DNA of 62,847 bases from Christensenella sp. UBA1242 (GTDB taxonomy: Bacteria; Bacillota; Clostridia; Christensenellales; UBA1242): assembly GCA_002308915.1 (NCBI GenBank), contig DBWI01000006.1:1-62847 (forward strand). The letters are read 5' to 3'. The notes under the pieces were generated by a model. That model was not told the origin of the DNA and did no database searches. It worked only from the letters and a program-made list of their open reading frames with translations. Numbering within the stretch: position 1 is the first letter of the stretch; every line of letters begins with the position of its first letter. Positions 1 through 7,230 of the stretch are shown here, piece after piece. The translations under genes were made by a program, and so were the position numbers.

Positions 1-189
1 TTCAGAACAACAGACGTTACAGGAACAATCAAACTTCCTGATGGTGTAGAAATGGTTATGCCAGGAGATAACATCACAATGGATATCACACTTATCACAC
101 CAATCGCTATTGAAGAAGGACTTCGTTTCGCTATCCGTGAAGGTGGCAGAACAGTTGGTTCAGGCGTAGTTTCAAAAATTCTTAAATAA
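1..189 (+). CDS. tuf: Elongation factor Tu, C-terminal 62 residues (partial)
   Basis: The window opens inside this gene. The visible residues are the end of beta-barrel domain 3 of EF-Tu: FRTTDVTG at the start, then GDNITMDITLITPIAIEEG, then the closing FAIREGGRTVGSGVV and the final Lys. EF-Tu carries aminoacyl-tRNA to the ribosome. The reading frame is continuous from base 1 to the TAA. Codon choice (many C-ending codons such as atc, ttc) is stricter than in neighbouring genes, as expected for a very highly expressed gene. A terminator follows at 251-292, so it ends its own transcript. Confidence 0.97.
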   Translation, partial: FRTTDVTGTIKLPDGVEMVMPGDNITMDITLITPIAIEEGLRFAIREGGRTVGSGVVSKILK

Positions 190-250
190 TTTAGATTAAA
201 CCCAATCTAAAGGCAATTAACCCATTGCCAGATGAATATTTGATAAAAGT

Positions 251-292
251 AAAAAAAAAGACAGGAGAATAACCCACTCGTGTCTTTTTTTT
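251..292 (+). terminator. Rho-independent terminator after tuf
   Basis: An A-rich arm ending in AAGACA (251-263) pairs with TGTCTT followed by a run of T (281-292), with a 17-nt loop. It sits 62 nt after the tuf stop and immediately before the structured element at 293-416. Confidence 0.75.
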
Positions 293-416
293 ACAACAAA
301 AAATAATCCCCAATTGCTGTGTTAACTGTCAAGCCATTGCCTACAGTCACTTAGGTCACTAAGTTCGTGCGGTCAATGACTTGCCGAGCCTTGCTCTTGG
401 GGTTATTTTTCGTTGT
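293..416 (-). ncRNA. Structured intergenic element, copy 1 (family not recognised)
   Basis: Read on the minus strand, a long outer stem (416-397 with 313-293, one mismatch and one bulge) encloses a core. The core has GAG..AGGCTCGG, an inner helix CAAG-T-CATTG / CAATG-G-CTTG, the unpaired motif GCACGA, and a hairpin ACTTAG-TGAC-CTAAGT followed by GACTGTA. The same core, with different but still paired helices, recurs at 54990-55117. It lies downstream of the HopA1-like gene on the minus strand and ends in a T-rich tract, so it could be a 3'UTR or terminator RNA, or an independent small RNA. The strand is inferred only from that position. Confidence 0.5.
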
Positions 417-446
417 AATTGTTGTTGTTCTTTTTTATTGTAATAT

Positions 447-1385
447 TTACTCTTCCCAATATCTATCTTTGGTATTAAGATGAAAATGATTGATGTCTAT
501 ATTGTTCAATCTGCATTTTTCTGCAAAAACTTCAATTATTTTTTCATCTGTCAGTGCTGTTTTGTCTTCTTGATATATTTTTCTTAATTCTTTATAGCTA
601 TTCACTAAAGCTTCAGTTCTTAGCTGGTTGTATGAGCCAAATAGTTTTGGTTCTTCACCAAATCCAATATAGTCATCAAGTTTTGCAAGTAATGGATTTG
701 TAACTTCGCAATTTTGGAACATATGAGGGTATTTTATTTTAAGATTGTGAATCATATCAACAATTTGGTTTGCATAATCATAATCGGTATAAAAAACCAT
801 TGAATCATTTCGTTCATTCAAAGAAAATTTAAATGTTAGTGGCAAGTTGTTATCAATTATATATTTAACTATTGCAGTTGATAAATCTACAATGTTATTC
901 ATATCAATTTCAAGATATAGTCTTACGGTTGGAAACTTGTCTGGTAAATTTTTTATTCTGTCAACGCTTAGGTATTTCGACCAAATTTGACAAAAATATT
1001 CGCCTTGAATTTTTATAGGTGCGTAGTGATTAAAGTCATCAAAAACAAATTCAAAAAATTCCAAATCTTTATAATAGGAGTTAATTTCTTTATTACTTGA
1101 TGCAATATAGACTTTAAGCATGTTATACCAATAATCAGAATAGTGTATGTCGCTTGTTGGTAATTTTTTGAATACATTTTTGTACCAATAATCATAAACC
1201 ATACTCAAAAATTCAATATACGAGTTTTTGTTTATGTGATGAGAAATTTGGTTATAACCAACAAGTTGCTGGTAATCCAATAATTTTGGGTCACCAGTTT
1301 TAACAGCTCTTTTCAAAAGAGCTAATATTTTTTTTGTATTTGGTTCAACCAATTTATGAGAATTAAAAAAATCTTGTTCTGACAT
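447..1385 (-). CDS. HopA1-like domain protein
   Basis: 312-aa soluble protein, no signal peptide or membrane segment. The C-terminal half has the order of features I associate with the HopA1 effector family: RLYLEI strand, LPLTFKF, an R-x-DS-x-V-x-Y segment, then IGFGEEP and FGSYNQLRTEAL near residues 245-275. HopA1-type domains occur in plant-pathogen type III effectors and in some class V lanthipeptide pathways. No secretion system, lanthipeptide cyclase or kinase is visible here, so the role is open. The start is supported by GAGGA about 6 nt upstream and by a promoter at 1403-1431. The N-terminal half is not recognised. Confidence 0.55.
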   Translation of the reverse strand: MSEQDFFNSHKLVEPNTKKILALLKRAVKTGDPKLLDYQQLVGYNQISHHINKNSYIEFLSMVYDYWYKNVFKKLPTSDIHYSDYWYNMLKVYIASSNKEINSYYKDLEFFEFVFDDFNHYAPIKIQGEYFCQIWSKYLSVDRIKNLPDKFPTVRLYLEIDMNNIVDLSTAIVKYIIDNNLPLTFKFSLNERNDSMVFYTDYDYANQIVDMIHNLKIKYPHMFQNCEVTNPLLAKLDDYIGFGEEPKLFGSYNQLRTEALVNSYKELRKIYQEDKTALTDEKIIEVFAEKCRLNNIDINHFHLNTKDRYWEE

Positions 1386-1402
1386 ATTTTCCTCTTGTTT
1401 TT

Positions 1403-1431
1403 ATTGTATAAAATTACATATCATTTGTCAA
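1403..1431 (-). promoter_or_regulatory. Promoter of the HopA1-like gene
   Basis: -35 TTGACA (1431-1426), 17-bp spacer, -10 TACAAT (1408-1403), 18 nt before the start codon. The -35 is embedded in TTTGTCAAT read on the plus strand, one mismatch from a Spo0A box. Confidence 0.75.
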
Positions 1432-1498
1432 TGTGCAAAAATGCAAACTTTCACCATTGTAGAAACGATTTGTAGCAACAAAACAATAAAAAAATGTA

Positions 1499-2344
1499 TC
1501 AATATGTTTTTTTGATATATTCCATAATTGCTTGTTGCATATCCATACCGTTTTCAAAAAATGCTGAAAAACCTGCATTTGAATTAGCTTCACAAAACAA
1601 ATATTTGTCACCCGCAATCAAAAAGTCAACACTGCAAAAATGCAAGTCCAAATGTTTTGCGAATTTGTTTGTGGCTGTTTCAATTTCTGGTGGCAAATCA
1701 ACAACCTTTTTTGATGTCGCACCAAGGGATACATTTGAGCGAAAGTCGTTAGTAGTACATATTCTTTTCACAGCACCTGCAATTTTGTCGCCAACAAAAT
1801 ATATTCTCAAATCTTGTCCTTTTGATTTTTCAATATATTCTTGATAGATATAATCAATTTCTTTTTGGATAAATATTTGTTCAAATTCCTCTTTACTATT
1901 TATCAAAAACACATTTGCGCCTTTTGAACCAAAGCGATTTTTTGCAATAAATGGCAAGCCAAGTTGTTCAGCAAGTTGCTCAAATGTCATTTTTCCATAA
2001 AGTGTTTTTGGCTGGGCAATGCCAAGTTGAGAAGCAACAAAATGTGATTCCAACTTATCGAGCGTTGTAAAAGTGCCTTGCCTTGAATTGATAAATTTTG
2101 CGCCTTTCTTTTCCAAAAAAGAGCATAGTGTTGTATTGTATCCACGGGCAAAAACCACATCAGGGAAAGATGTTATTTCTTTTGATTTATAAAAAAGTTT
2201 TTGCTCATAATTTTCAACTGCAAAACTGAAATATTCAAAATAATATATTTCACAATCAATGCCATTTCGTTGCGCTGCTTCAAACATTGTTTTTGAAACA
2301 ACTGAATCTTCAAATTTTTTGTTATAAACAATCCAAAGTTTCAT
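1499..2344 (-). CDS. RimK-like ATP-grasp ligase
   Basis: 281-aa ATP-grasp enzyme forming a carboxylate-amine bond with ATP. The nucleotide-binding Lys sits in FIAKNRFGSKGANVFLI, followed by YQEYIEKSKGQDLRIYFVG and KIAGAVKR, and the metal-binding CEANSNAGF lies near the C-terminus. This matches the RimK/RibF-like subgroup that adds amino acids to protein or cofactor carboxylates. The start at 2344 is chosen because GAGGGTG lies 6 nt upstream; an in-frame ATG two codons earlier abuts that site and is less likely. It has its own promoter-like region and lies just downstream of rpsF-ssb-rpsR, separated by a terminator. The substrate is unknown. Here S6 ends in Lys rather than an acidic tail, so S6 is not an obvious target. 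Confidence 0.8.
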   Translation of the reverse strand: MKLWIVYNKKFEDSVVSKTMFEAAQRNGIDCEIYYFEYFSFAVENYEQKLFYKSKEITSFPDVVFARGYNTTLCSFLEKKGAKFINSRQGTFTTLDKLESHFVASQLGIAQPKTLYGKMTFEQLAEQLGLPFIAKNRFGSKGANVFLINSKEEFEQIFIQKEIDYIYQEYIEKSKGQDLRIYFVGDKIAGAVKRICTTNDFRSNVSLGATSKKVVDLPPEIETATNKFAKHLDLHFCSVDFLIAGDKYLFCEANSNAGFSAFFENGMDMQQAIMEYIKKTY

Positions 2345-2435
2345 AATCATCACCCTCAGTATTATTATTTTATAATAAATTCTCACAAAAAACAATCATT
2401 TGACTGCACTGGGGGAATACTTAATTAAACATAAG

Positions 2436-2483
2436 AATAAAATAAAAATAGCCTCAAATATTGAGTGCTATTTTTATTTTTTT
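2436..2483 (-). terminator. Terminator of the rpsF-ssb-rpsR operon
   Basis: Inverted repeat AAAATAGC / GCTATTTT extended by CAAATATTG, with A- and T-rich flanks on both sides. It lies directly after the rpsR stop and would work in either direction. Confidence 0.75.
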
Positions 2484-2485
2484 TA

Positions 2486-2794
2486 TTATTCACCTTTGAA
2501 TGGAAGAATTGCCATTACTCTAGCTCTTTTGATTGCAACAGCAAGTTCTCTTTGGTGTCTTGCACATGTGCCTGTTTGTCTTCTTGGAAGAATTTTACCA
2601 TTTTCTGTGATATATCTTCTAAGTTTTGCACCATCTTTGTAATCAATTACATTGTTTTTGTCTGTACAAAATGCACAAACTTTTTTTCTTGATACTGGCT
2701 TTTTATATTTTTTTACTCTTTCTGGAGCTGCTTCTTCTTCAACTTTTACGTCTTCTTCAACAGCTTCAGCTTTCATTTCTAATTCTTCTGACAT
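2486..2794 (-). CDS. rpsR: 30S ribosomal protein S18
   Basis: 102 aa. The conserved S18 core runs from about residue 29: KYKKPVSRKKVCAFC, then the Y-x-D-x3-LRRY-x-TE-x-GKILPRR segment, TGTCARHQRELAVAIKRAR and the MAILPF ending. S18 binds S6 on the platform of the small subunit. The protein is longer than the usual 75-80 aa because of a ~26-residue, strongly acidic N-terminal extension (EELE, EAVEEDVKVEEEAAPE). Cys residues at CAFC and TCARH suggest the metal-binding form. AAAGGAGA precedes the ATG. It is the last gene of the rpsF-ssb-rpsR operon, 19 nt after ssb. Confidence 0.97.
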   Translation of the reverse strand: MSEELEMKAEAVEEDVKVEEEAAPERVKKYKKPVSRKKVCAFCTDKNNVIDYKDGAKLRRYITENGKILPRRQTGTCARHQRELAVAIKRARVMAILPFKGE

Positions 2795-2813
2795 TATATC
2801 TTTCTCCTTTTAA

Positions 2814-3218
2814 TTAAAATGGAAGAGTATCATCGTCAATTGGTTCAAGGTCAGCTACATCTTTTTTGTCTTCGTCAAGTTTGTCTTGACCTTCGCCACT
2901 ATTTTTTGTTGTTAAGAATTCAACATTGTCTGCAACGATTTCTGTTACATAACGTTTTGTTCCATCTTGAGCGTCATAGTTTCTTACTTGAATAGCTCCA
3001 GAAATGGCACATTTTGAACCTTTTTTAAGATATCTGTGGCAATTTTCTGCTTGACCACGCCATACGATAATATTCAAAAAATCTGTTTCTCTTTCGCCTT
3101 CGGCATTTGAAAAACTTCTAGGAACAGCAAGAGCAAATCTGCAAACTGATACTCCGCTATTTGTTGTTGCGAGTTCAGGGTCTCTTGTTAAGTTTCCAAT
3201 TAAAAATACTTTGTTCAT
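2814..3218 (-). CDS. ssb: Single-stranded DNA-binding protein
   Basis: 134-aa SSB. It has an N-terminal OB fold (MNKVFLIGNLTRDPEL, FALAVPR, FLNIIVWRGQAENC, YLKKGSKCAISG), an acidic linker rich in Asp and Glu, and the canonical C-terminal tip DDDTLPF that recruits replication and repair proteins. It coats single-stranded DNA during replication, recombination and repair. It lies between rpsF and rpsR as in most Bacillota, with short intergenic gaps and an AGGAGA ribosome-binding site. Confidence 0.97.
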   Translation of the reverse strand: MNKVFLIGNLTRDPELATTNSGVSVCRFALAVPRSFSNAEGERETDFLNIIVWRGQAENCHRYLKKGSKCAISGAIQVRNYDAQDGTKRYVTEIVADNVEFLTTKNSGEGQDKLDEDKKDVADLEPIDDDTLPF

Positions 3219-3227
3219 ATATTTCTC

Positions 3228-3506
3228 CTATTTTCTAACAAAAATTTGTCTTACAATATGTTCTGTGATGTTCATGAGCTTTGTCATTTCATCAACAACA
3301 GCGGCATCAGCTTCAAAGTTAACTAATACATAGTAACCTTCGTTTTTGAAGTTGATTGGGTAAGCAAACTTTTTCATTCCAATTTTCTCAAGAGAAAGAA
3401 TTTTTCCACCCTTATCTTCAATCATTGCATTGAATTTGTTGATAAGAGCTTCTTTTTGTTCATCATTTGCGTCTTGAGAAATGATGTATAAAAGTTCATA
3501 CTTCAT
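3228..3506 (-). CDS. rpsF: 30S ribosomal protein S6
   Basis: 92-aa S6, first gene of the rpsF-ssb-rpsR operon. Typical S6 landmarks are MKYELLYIIS, a GGKILSLEKIGMKKFAYPI core, EGYYVLVNFEA and EHIVRQIFVRK at the C-terminus. An open frame continues 26 codons upstream, but AAAGGAGG eight nt before 3506 fixes the start there, giving normal family length. S6 partners S18 on the ribosome. The leader contains a promoter and a terminator-like hairpin (3537-3603), suggesting feedback by the S6:S18 complex as known in other Bacillota. Confidence 0.96.
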   Translation of the reverse strand: MKYELLYIISQDANDEQKEALINKFNAMIEDKGGKILSLEKIGMKKFAYPINFKNEGYYVLVNFEADAAVVDEMTKLMNITEHIVRQIFVRK

Positions 3507-3536
3507 ACAAATACCTCCTTTTGGTCTAACGGCTCT

Positions 3537-3572
3537 AAAAAAAAGAGCAAGGCAATATTCAATTGCTTGCTC
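3537..3572 (-). promoter_or_regulatory. rpsF leader: terminator-like hairpin with a competing hairpin
   Basis: Minus strand: GAGCAAG-CAAT / ATTG-C-CTTGCTC (3572-3545) followed by eight T (3544-3537) forms an intrinsic-terminator shape. An alternative hairpin, GCTCT-TTTTTT-AGAGC (3548-3533), uses the same 3' arm and ends at GCCG, so the two are mutually exclusive. It may end the upstream gene's transcript, or be an attenuator read by S6:S18. The CCG trinucleotide (minus strand, just after AGAG) resembles the one recognised in known S6:S18 leaders. Confidence 0.5.
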
Positions 3573-3574
3573 AT

Positions 3575-3603
3575 ATCTTATCACATAGGCATTAAAAAAT
3601 CAA
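3575..3603 (-). promoter_or_regulatory. Promoter of rpsF-ssb-rpsR
   Basis: -35 TTGATT (3603-3598), 17-bp spacer, -10 TAAGAT (3580-3575). The predicted start lies at the base of the leader hairpin. Confidence 0.65.
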
Positions 3604-3616
3604 GGAAAAAATTGAG

Positions 3617-4987
3617 TTATTCATCTATTTTTGTAGAATTATTTTTTTTGTTTAATCTTTTTTGTCTAAGTTCGTCAAAATGCTTTCTTAATTCAGTACG
3701 TCTATTAAAGTCTGCACGTGACAAAATGTAGAATGGATGCTTTGCTCCAGGTATAAATTGTTGGAAAGATTTGTCTTTTGTTGTTGAAACAACTTTATCG
3801 ACATATTCTTTTGTTTGAAGTATGTTTTTGCCTTCGCAACTGCATACGTGGGTTAAAGCATCAACATAGTTTTGGTATGTTATTGGGGTTGTGTTCTTTT
3901 TGATTTTTTCAACAATACTTCTAAGGAAAGTATATTCAATAACAGATTTTTGGAATGTTGGAGAATCTAGTTGTTTTTTCATTTTTTCAATTTCTTCTGT
4001 AGATTTTCCAGACATTTGCATTCCATTCAAAACTGCATTTGCAAAACGTTTTCTTTCTTTGTCAACATCAATAACATTTAATTGTTTAATAAATTCCAAG
4101 TTTTTTGCATTGCAATTATATAACACTCCAGATGGTCTGTCGTCAGAGTATAGGTATAAACAACCATCTTCAATTCTTGGACATATATTTACATTTGATA
4201 AAAGTTTTACATCATTAAAAGATAATAGGCAATAGTTGAGTGTCATTGTTGCATTGTTATCCACAATACTGTCCCAGCAAGCATCTGCATGATAAAGTCC
4301 AGAAATGCCATATTTTTCATCAACCAATTCAACAACATTCAATCTGTGAGAACCATCATAAAGTCCAGAATCTTTTTTTGTTAAATTAACACTGCTTGAA
4401 TAACATTTTAATCCAGGAGTGTTTAGTCTGTTGCAAATTTCTTTTAGTAGCGTTGCATAGCCAACGCATACAATTTTGTCAGAATTGGTTACGCCATAAA
4501 TTGAACGTGACATAAGTGAATGCTCTGTGCTATTTTCACTTGTATAAACATTATTTGTTGTCATTTTGTAAGCATACATAAACTCTTCAAATGGTGACAA
4601 ATTATGTCTTTTTATTTCTTTCACACAATCATCAACAAATTCGTTTGCTTTGTTGATTTCAAGAATGTTCCAAAGAGCATTGTCTTCTTTGATGAAAAGT
4701 GTTGTGGCATTTTCATCCAAGAATTCTTCAAATTTCTTTATATTGGCTATTTCTTGTGTAGAAAACATATCTTTTTTCGCATTAATATAAAATTCAGTAC
4801 AACAAATTCTGTAACCAATTTGTTGTACATCTTCAATAACTTTCATAAAGTCATCATAGTTGTTGTAGTTGTCCAAATCTAATGTTATGTACAATCTAAA
4901 TTGATTAGGCTTTGCTATTTGTCTAACATTGTTAAGACACCAACTCTTGACTAATATTTCGTTTTTGCTTGGATCAATAGTTTTCAT
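3617..4987 (-). CDS. Transglutaminase-like cysteine-enzyme fold protein (paralog of 53601-54854)
   Basis: 456 aa, no signal peptide or membrane segment, so probably cytoplasmic. The central part carries a transglutaminase-like Cys-His-Asp triad: C174 in KIVCVGYATLLKE, H214 in GSHRLNVVEL, D235 in YHADACWDS. A second gene at 53601-54854 shares the block LSP-x-E-x2-MYAY...SRS...DKIVC-x-GY and the same triad spacing. Flanking N- and C-terminal helical regions are not recognised. The start at 4987 is chosen because TATAAT ends exactly 6 nt upstream with a TTGACT -35 box and no Shine-Dalgarno, indicating a leaderless mRNA. The alternative start at 5029 would lie upstream of this promoter. Substrate unknown. 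Confidence 0.6.
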   Translation of the reverse strand: MKTIDPSKNEILVKSWCLNNVRQIAKPNQFRLYITLDLDNYNNYDDFMKVIEDVQQIGYRICCTEFYINAKKDMFSTQEIANIKKFEEFLDENATTLFIKEDNALWNILEINKANEFVDDCVKEIKRHNLSPFEEFMYAYKMTTNNVYTSENSTEHSLMSRSIYGVTNSDKIVCVGYATLLKEICNRLNTPGLKCYSSSVNLTKKDSGLYDGSHRLNVVELVDEKYGISGLYHADACWDSIVDNNATMTLNYCLLSFNDVKLLSNVNICPRIEDGCLYLYSDDRPSGVLYNCNAKNLEFIKQLNVIDVDKERKRFANAVLNGMQMSGKSTEEIEKMKKQLDSPTFQKSVIEYTFLRSIVEKIKKNTTPITYQNYVDALTHVCSCEGKNILQTKEYVDKVVSTTKDKSFQQFIPGAKHPFYILSRADFNRRTELRKHFDELRQKRLNKKNNSTKIDE

Positions 4988-4993
4988 GTCATC

Positions 4994-5022
4994 ATTATAT
5001 ACCAGATACAACATAAAGTCAA
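4994..5022 (-). promoter_or_regulatory. Promoter giving a leaderless transcript
   Basis: -35 TTGACT (5022-5017), 17-bp spacer, perfect -10 TATAAT (4999-4994), then 6 nt and the ATG. The expected transcription start coincides with the start codon. Confidence 0.75.
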
Positions 5023-5072
5023 TATGCATATAAATTTATCAATTACTAATAATAAACAAAAAAAGGAGAATT

Positions 5073-6575
5073 ATGAAGAAAAAGAAAACTTGGGTTATTT
5101 TGTCTGTTATTATAGGCTGTTTATTGGTGATTTTTGGAGTAGTATTTTTTGAATTTAAAGATGTAATCTTTAATCAACAAACATTTGCCGATGAAACATA
5201 CATCAATGGAGTTAATGTGTCGGGAATGACAAAAGCACAAGCTCAAAATGTTGTAACTATCCAAATGTTGTCCAAAAGAAGTGATATAAAAATCACACTA
5301 AAAACAGATGACATGGTATATGTTTGGACAGGTGATGATTTTGAAATTGATAATGGAATAATGATGTATGTTGACAATGTTTTTAACTATTTTAACTCTG
5401 GTAATATTTTTGAAAAAAGGTCAAAATTAAAATCTAATGATGGTAAATATTTTAATATGTCATACTCTGAAAGTTTAACTGGTTTAGATGAAAAAATAAA
5501 TAAATTGTGTGAACAATTAAATATAGAAGCAAAAGATGCAGAAGTTGTTTTTGATTCAAAATCTGTTACGCCATTGTCTTTCAAAAGTGGAACTATTGGT
5601 AGACAAGTTGACAAGCAACAACTAAAGTTGTTGATAGACACTAAACTGTTTGAAAGCAATAATATAGAGATTGAAGTTCCAATACAAAATATTTTGCCCA
5701 ATGTTACAAAGATTGACCTAGAAAAGAGTGTTAAAAAGCGTAGTGAGTTTTCTACTAACTACGAAAAATCTTCACAAGATAGAAAGTTTAATGTTAGACA
5801 TGCACTGGAAGCTTTTAATGGGCTAAAGATTGAACCAAATCAAGAGATATCATTTAATAATACCACTGGTCCACGGAATGCGGAAAATGGCTACAAAAAA
5901 GCCAATATTATTTTGAATGGTGTGTATGTTGAAGGATATGGTGGAGGTGTTTGCCAAGCTTCAACAACTCTTTATAATGCTTTGCTTTGTGCAGATATAG
6001 AAATTCTTGAAGTGAACAAGCATACTCTTCCTTCTTCATACATTTGGCTTGGTTTTGATGCAATGGTGAGTGAAGGTGTTAGCGACTTAAGATTTGTTAA
6101 CAATACAAGTCAGCCACTTTATATAAAAACTAGTTGTGATGACAAAAATGCAAAAGTAGAAATATTTGGTGAAGCACTAAGGGATAACGAAAAACTTGTA
6201 AGACGAGTTGAGTTTATTGAAGCAATACCACATCCTGGAGATAGAATTATTCCAGATACCGAAGGTAAGTACTCAAACAAGGTTACTTACAAAGGTGAAT
6301 ATCTTAGATTAAAGTATCCAAAAGAAGGATATAGAGCAAAAGCCTTTATGGATAGATATATTGATGGCGTTTTGGTTGAATCTAAGCAAATTAGAGATGT
6401 AACTTATGAAGCTCAAGAAGGAATAATAATTGAAGGAGTAGAAGATGTTACAGAAGGAATCACATTGCCTCCAAATGATGTAAAATTCATTCCTGCACAA
6501 ACAAAGAGTAATGTAAATCAAGATAATGTTCAAAAGAAAATAACAGTAGAAAATCCGCCAAATTATAATCCATAA
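5073..6575 (+). CDS. VanW family membrane-anchored envelope protein
   Basis: 500 aa. One N-terminal membrane segment (residues ~6-28) acts as a signal anchor. The extracellular part starts with YINGVNVSGMTKAQAQNVV, typical of the peptidoglycan-binding-like domain that precedes VanW, and includes a second such repeat. The VanW core follows at about residues 225-350: FNNTTGPRNAENGYKKA, the hallmark YGGGVCQASTTLYNALL and HTLPSSYIWLGFDA. A C-terminal region resembling a G5-type beta domain and a polar tail complete it. VanW proteins are common in Gram-positive envelopes, but their biochemical role is unsettled. AAAGGAG lies 5 nt before the ATG. It diverges from the 3617-4987 gene. Confidence 0.85.
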   Translation: MKKKKTWVILSVIIGCLLVIFGVVFFEFKDVIFNQQTFADETYINGVNVSGMTKAQAQNVVTIQMLSKRSDIKITLKTDDMVYVWTGDDFEIDNGIMMYVDNVFNYFNSGNIFEKRSKLKSNDGKYFNMSYSESLTGLDEKINKLCEQLNIEAKDAEVVFDSKSVTPLSFKSGTIGRQVDKQQLKLLIDTKLFESNNIEIEVPIQNILPNVTKIDLEKSVKKRSEFSTNYEKSSQDRKFNVRHALEAFNGLKIEPNQEISFNNTTGPRNAENGYKKANIILNGVYVEGYGGGVCQASTTLYNALLCADIEILEVNKHTLPSSYIWLGFDAMVSEGVSDLRFVNNTSQPLYIKTSCDDKNAKVEIFGEALRDNEKLVRRVEFIEAIPHPGDRIIPDTEGKYSNKVTYKGEYLRLKYPKEGYRAKAFMDRYIDGVLVESKQIRDVTYEAQEGIIIEGVEDVTEGITLPPNDVKFIPAQTKSNVNQDNVQKKITVENPPNYNP

Positions 6576-6594
6576 AAAAAATAAAAATTAGGTA

Positions 6595-6623
6595 TTGACA
6601 AATGGACAAGTATGTGTCATAAT
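6595..6623 (+). promoter_or_regulatory. Promoter of the 59-aa gene
   Basis: -35 TTGACA (6595-6600), 17-bp spacer, -10 CATAAT (6618-6623). It starts 20 nt after the VanW stop, where no terminator is seen. Confidence 0.65.
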
Positions 6624-6667
6624 TCAAGTGAAATTGAAATACAGAATCAAATTATATGGAGGCAAAA

Positions 6668-6847
6668 ATGGAGAGAGCAGTTAGTAATTTTTCAGGCATT
6701 GGAAATACAGACAGCAAAGAATTGAAAGTTGTTGAAATTGTTGCTGCTGTGGCAATTAAAGAGAGAACAAATGTTATGACAGACAATCTCAAATATTCAA
6801 ACAAGAAAAATTTGAGCAACAATCTTGATAAAGGTATGGAGTTATAA
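6668..6847 (+). CDS. 59-aa small protein of unknown function
   Basis: A short gene with all expression signals: its own promoter (6595-6623), GGAGG five nt before the ATG at 6668, and a strong terminator (6862-6891). An in-frame ATG four codons earlier overlaps the ribosome-binding site and is not the start. The product has a Ser/Asn-rich N-terminus (VSNFSGIGN), a short hydrophobic stretch VVEIVAAVAI too weak for a certain membrane helix, and a Lys/Asn-rich C-terminus. I recognise no family. It is not HicA-like, although a HicB-like gene follows. Confidence 0.6.
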   Translation: MERAVSNFSGIGNTDSKELKVVEIVAAVAIKERTNVMTDNLKYSNKKNLSNNLDKGMEL

Positions 6848-6861
6848 TATTAGAATAAATT

Positions 6862-6891
6862 AACAAAGCCAAACTTGGCTTTGTTTTTTTT
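6862..6891 (+). terminator. Terminator of the 59-aa gene
   Basis: AACAAAGCCAA / TTGGCTTTGTT hairpin followed by a run of T. Confidence 0.85.
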
Positions 6892-6902
6892 TGTAAAATG
6901 TT

Positions 6903-6930
6903 TTGAATAAATAAAAATATGTGGTAACAT
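6903..6930 (+). promoter_or_regulatory. Promoter of the HicB-like gene
   Basis: -35 TTGAAT (6903-6908), 16-bp spacer, -10 TAACAT (6925-6930). Confidence 0.55.
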
Positions 6931-6956
6931 TAAAGTAGTATTGCAAGGAGTATAGT

Positions 6957-7226
6957 ATGAAACAATTTTTGTTTCCAGCAGTTTTTTTAAAAGAAGAAGA
7001 CAAATATGTAGTTTTATTCCCAGACTTAAACATAACAACAGATGGCGACACAATAGAAGAAGCTTATTTGTTTGCAAAAGACAGTCTAAAGGTTTATTGC
7101 ACATATGTAGTTAAATTTGATTTGGATATAGACACACCATCAAAGTTTGAAAAGGTTTGCAAAGACAATCCTCAAAATTTGGTTATGCTTGTCGATTGTT
7201 TCATTATGCCAAACAAAACAAAATAA
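6957..7226 (+). CDS. HicB-like antitoxin-fold protein (orphan)
   Basis: 89 aa. The first 45 residues fit the HicB partial RNase-H fold: FPAVFLKEEDKYVVLFPDLN, a TTDGDTIEEA turn, then a helix AYLFAKDSLKVY. HicB normally neutralises the mRNA interferase HicA and represses the pair. No HicA (about 60 aa with a conserved His) lies on either side. There is also no obvious C-terminal DNA-binding domain. It may be a solitary HicB-type regulator. Its own promoter, an AAGGAG site and a terminator at 7231-7255 show it is a monocistronic gene. Confidence 0.7.
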   Translation: MKQFLFPAVFLKEEDKYVVLFPDLNITTDGDTIEEAYLFAKDSLKVYCTYVVKFDLDIDTPSKFEKVCKDNPQNLVMLVDCFIMPNKTK

Positions 7227-7230
7227 AAAC

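Noticed and set aside
293..416. Structured element as a miniature transposon, insertion sequence or retron
   Set aside because: There are no target-site duplications or coding genes, the terminal stems differ in sequence between the copies, and no reverse transcriptase lies nearby. Covarying helices fit RNA better.
447..1385. Class V lanthipeptide gene cluster
   Set aside because: Only a HopA1-like protein is present; neither a precursor peptide nor kinase-like or cyclase genes are seen nearby.
6957..7226. Complete HicAB toxin-antitoxin system
   Set aside because: No HicA-like protein is found on either side; the 59-aa neighbour lacks the HicA pattern and has its own promoter and terminator.
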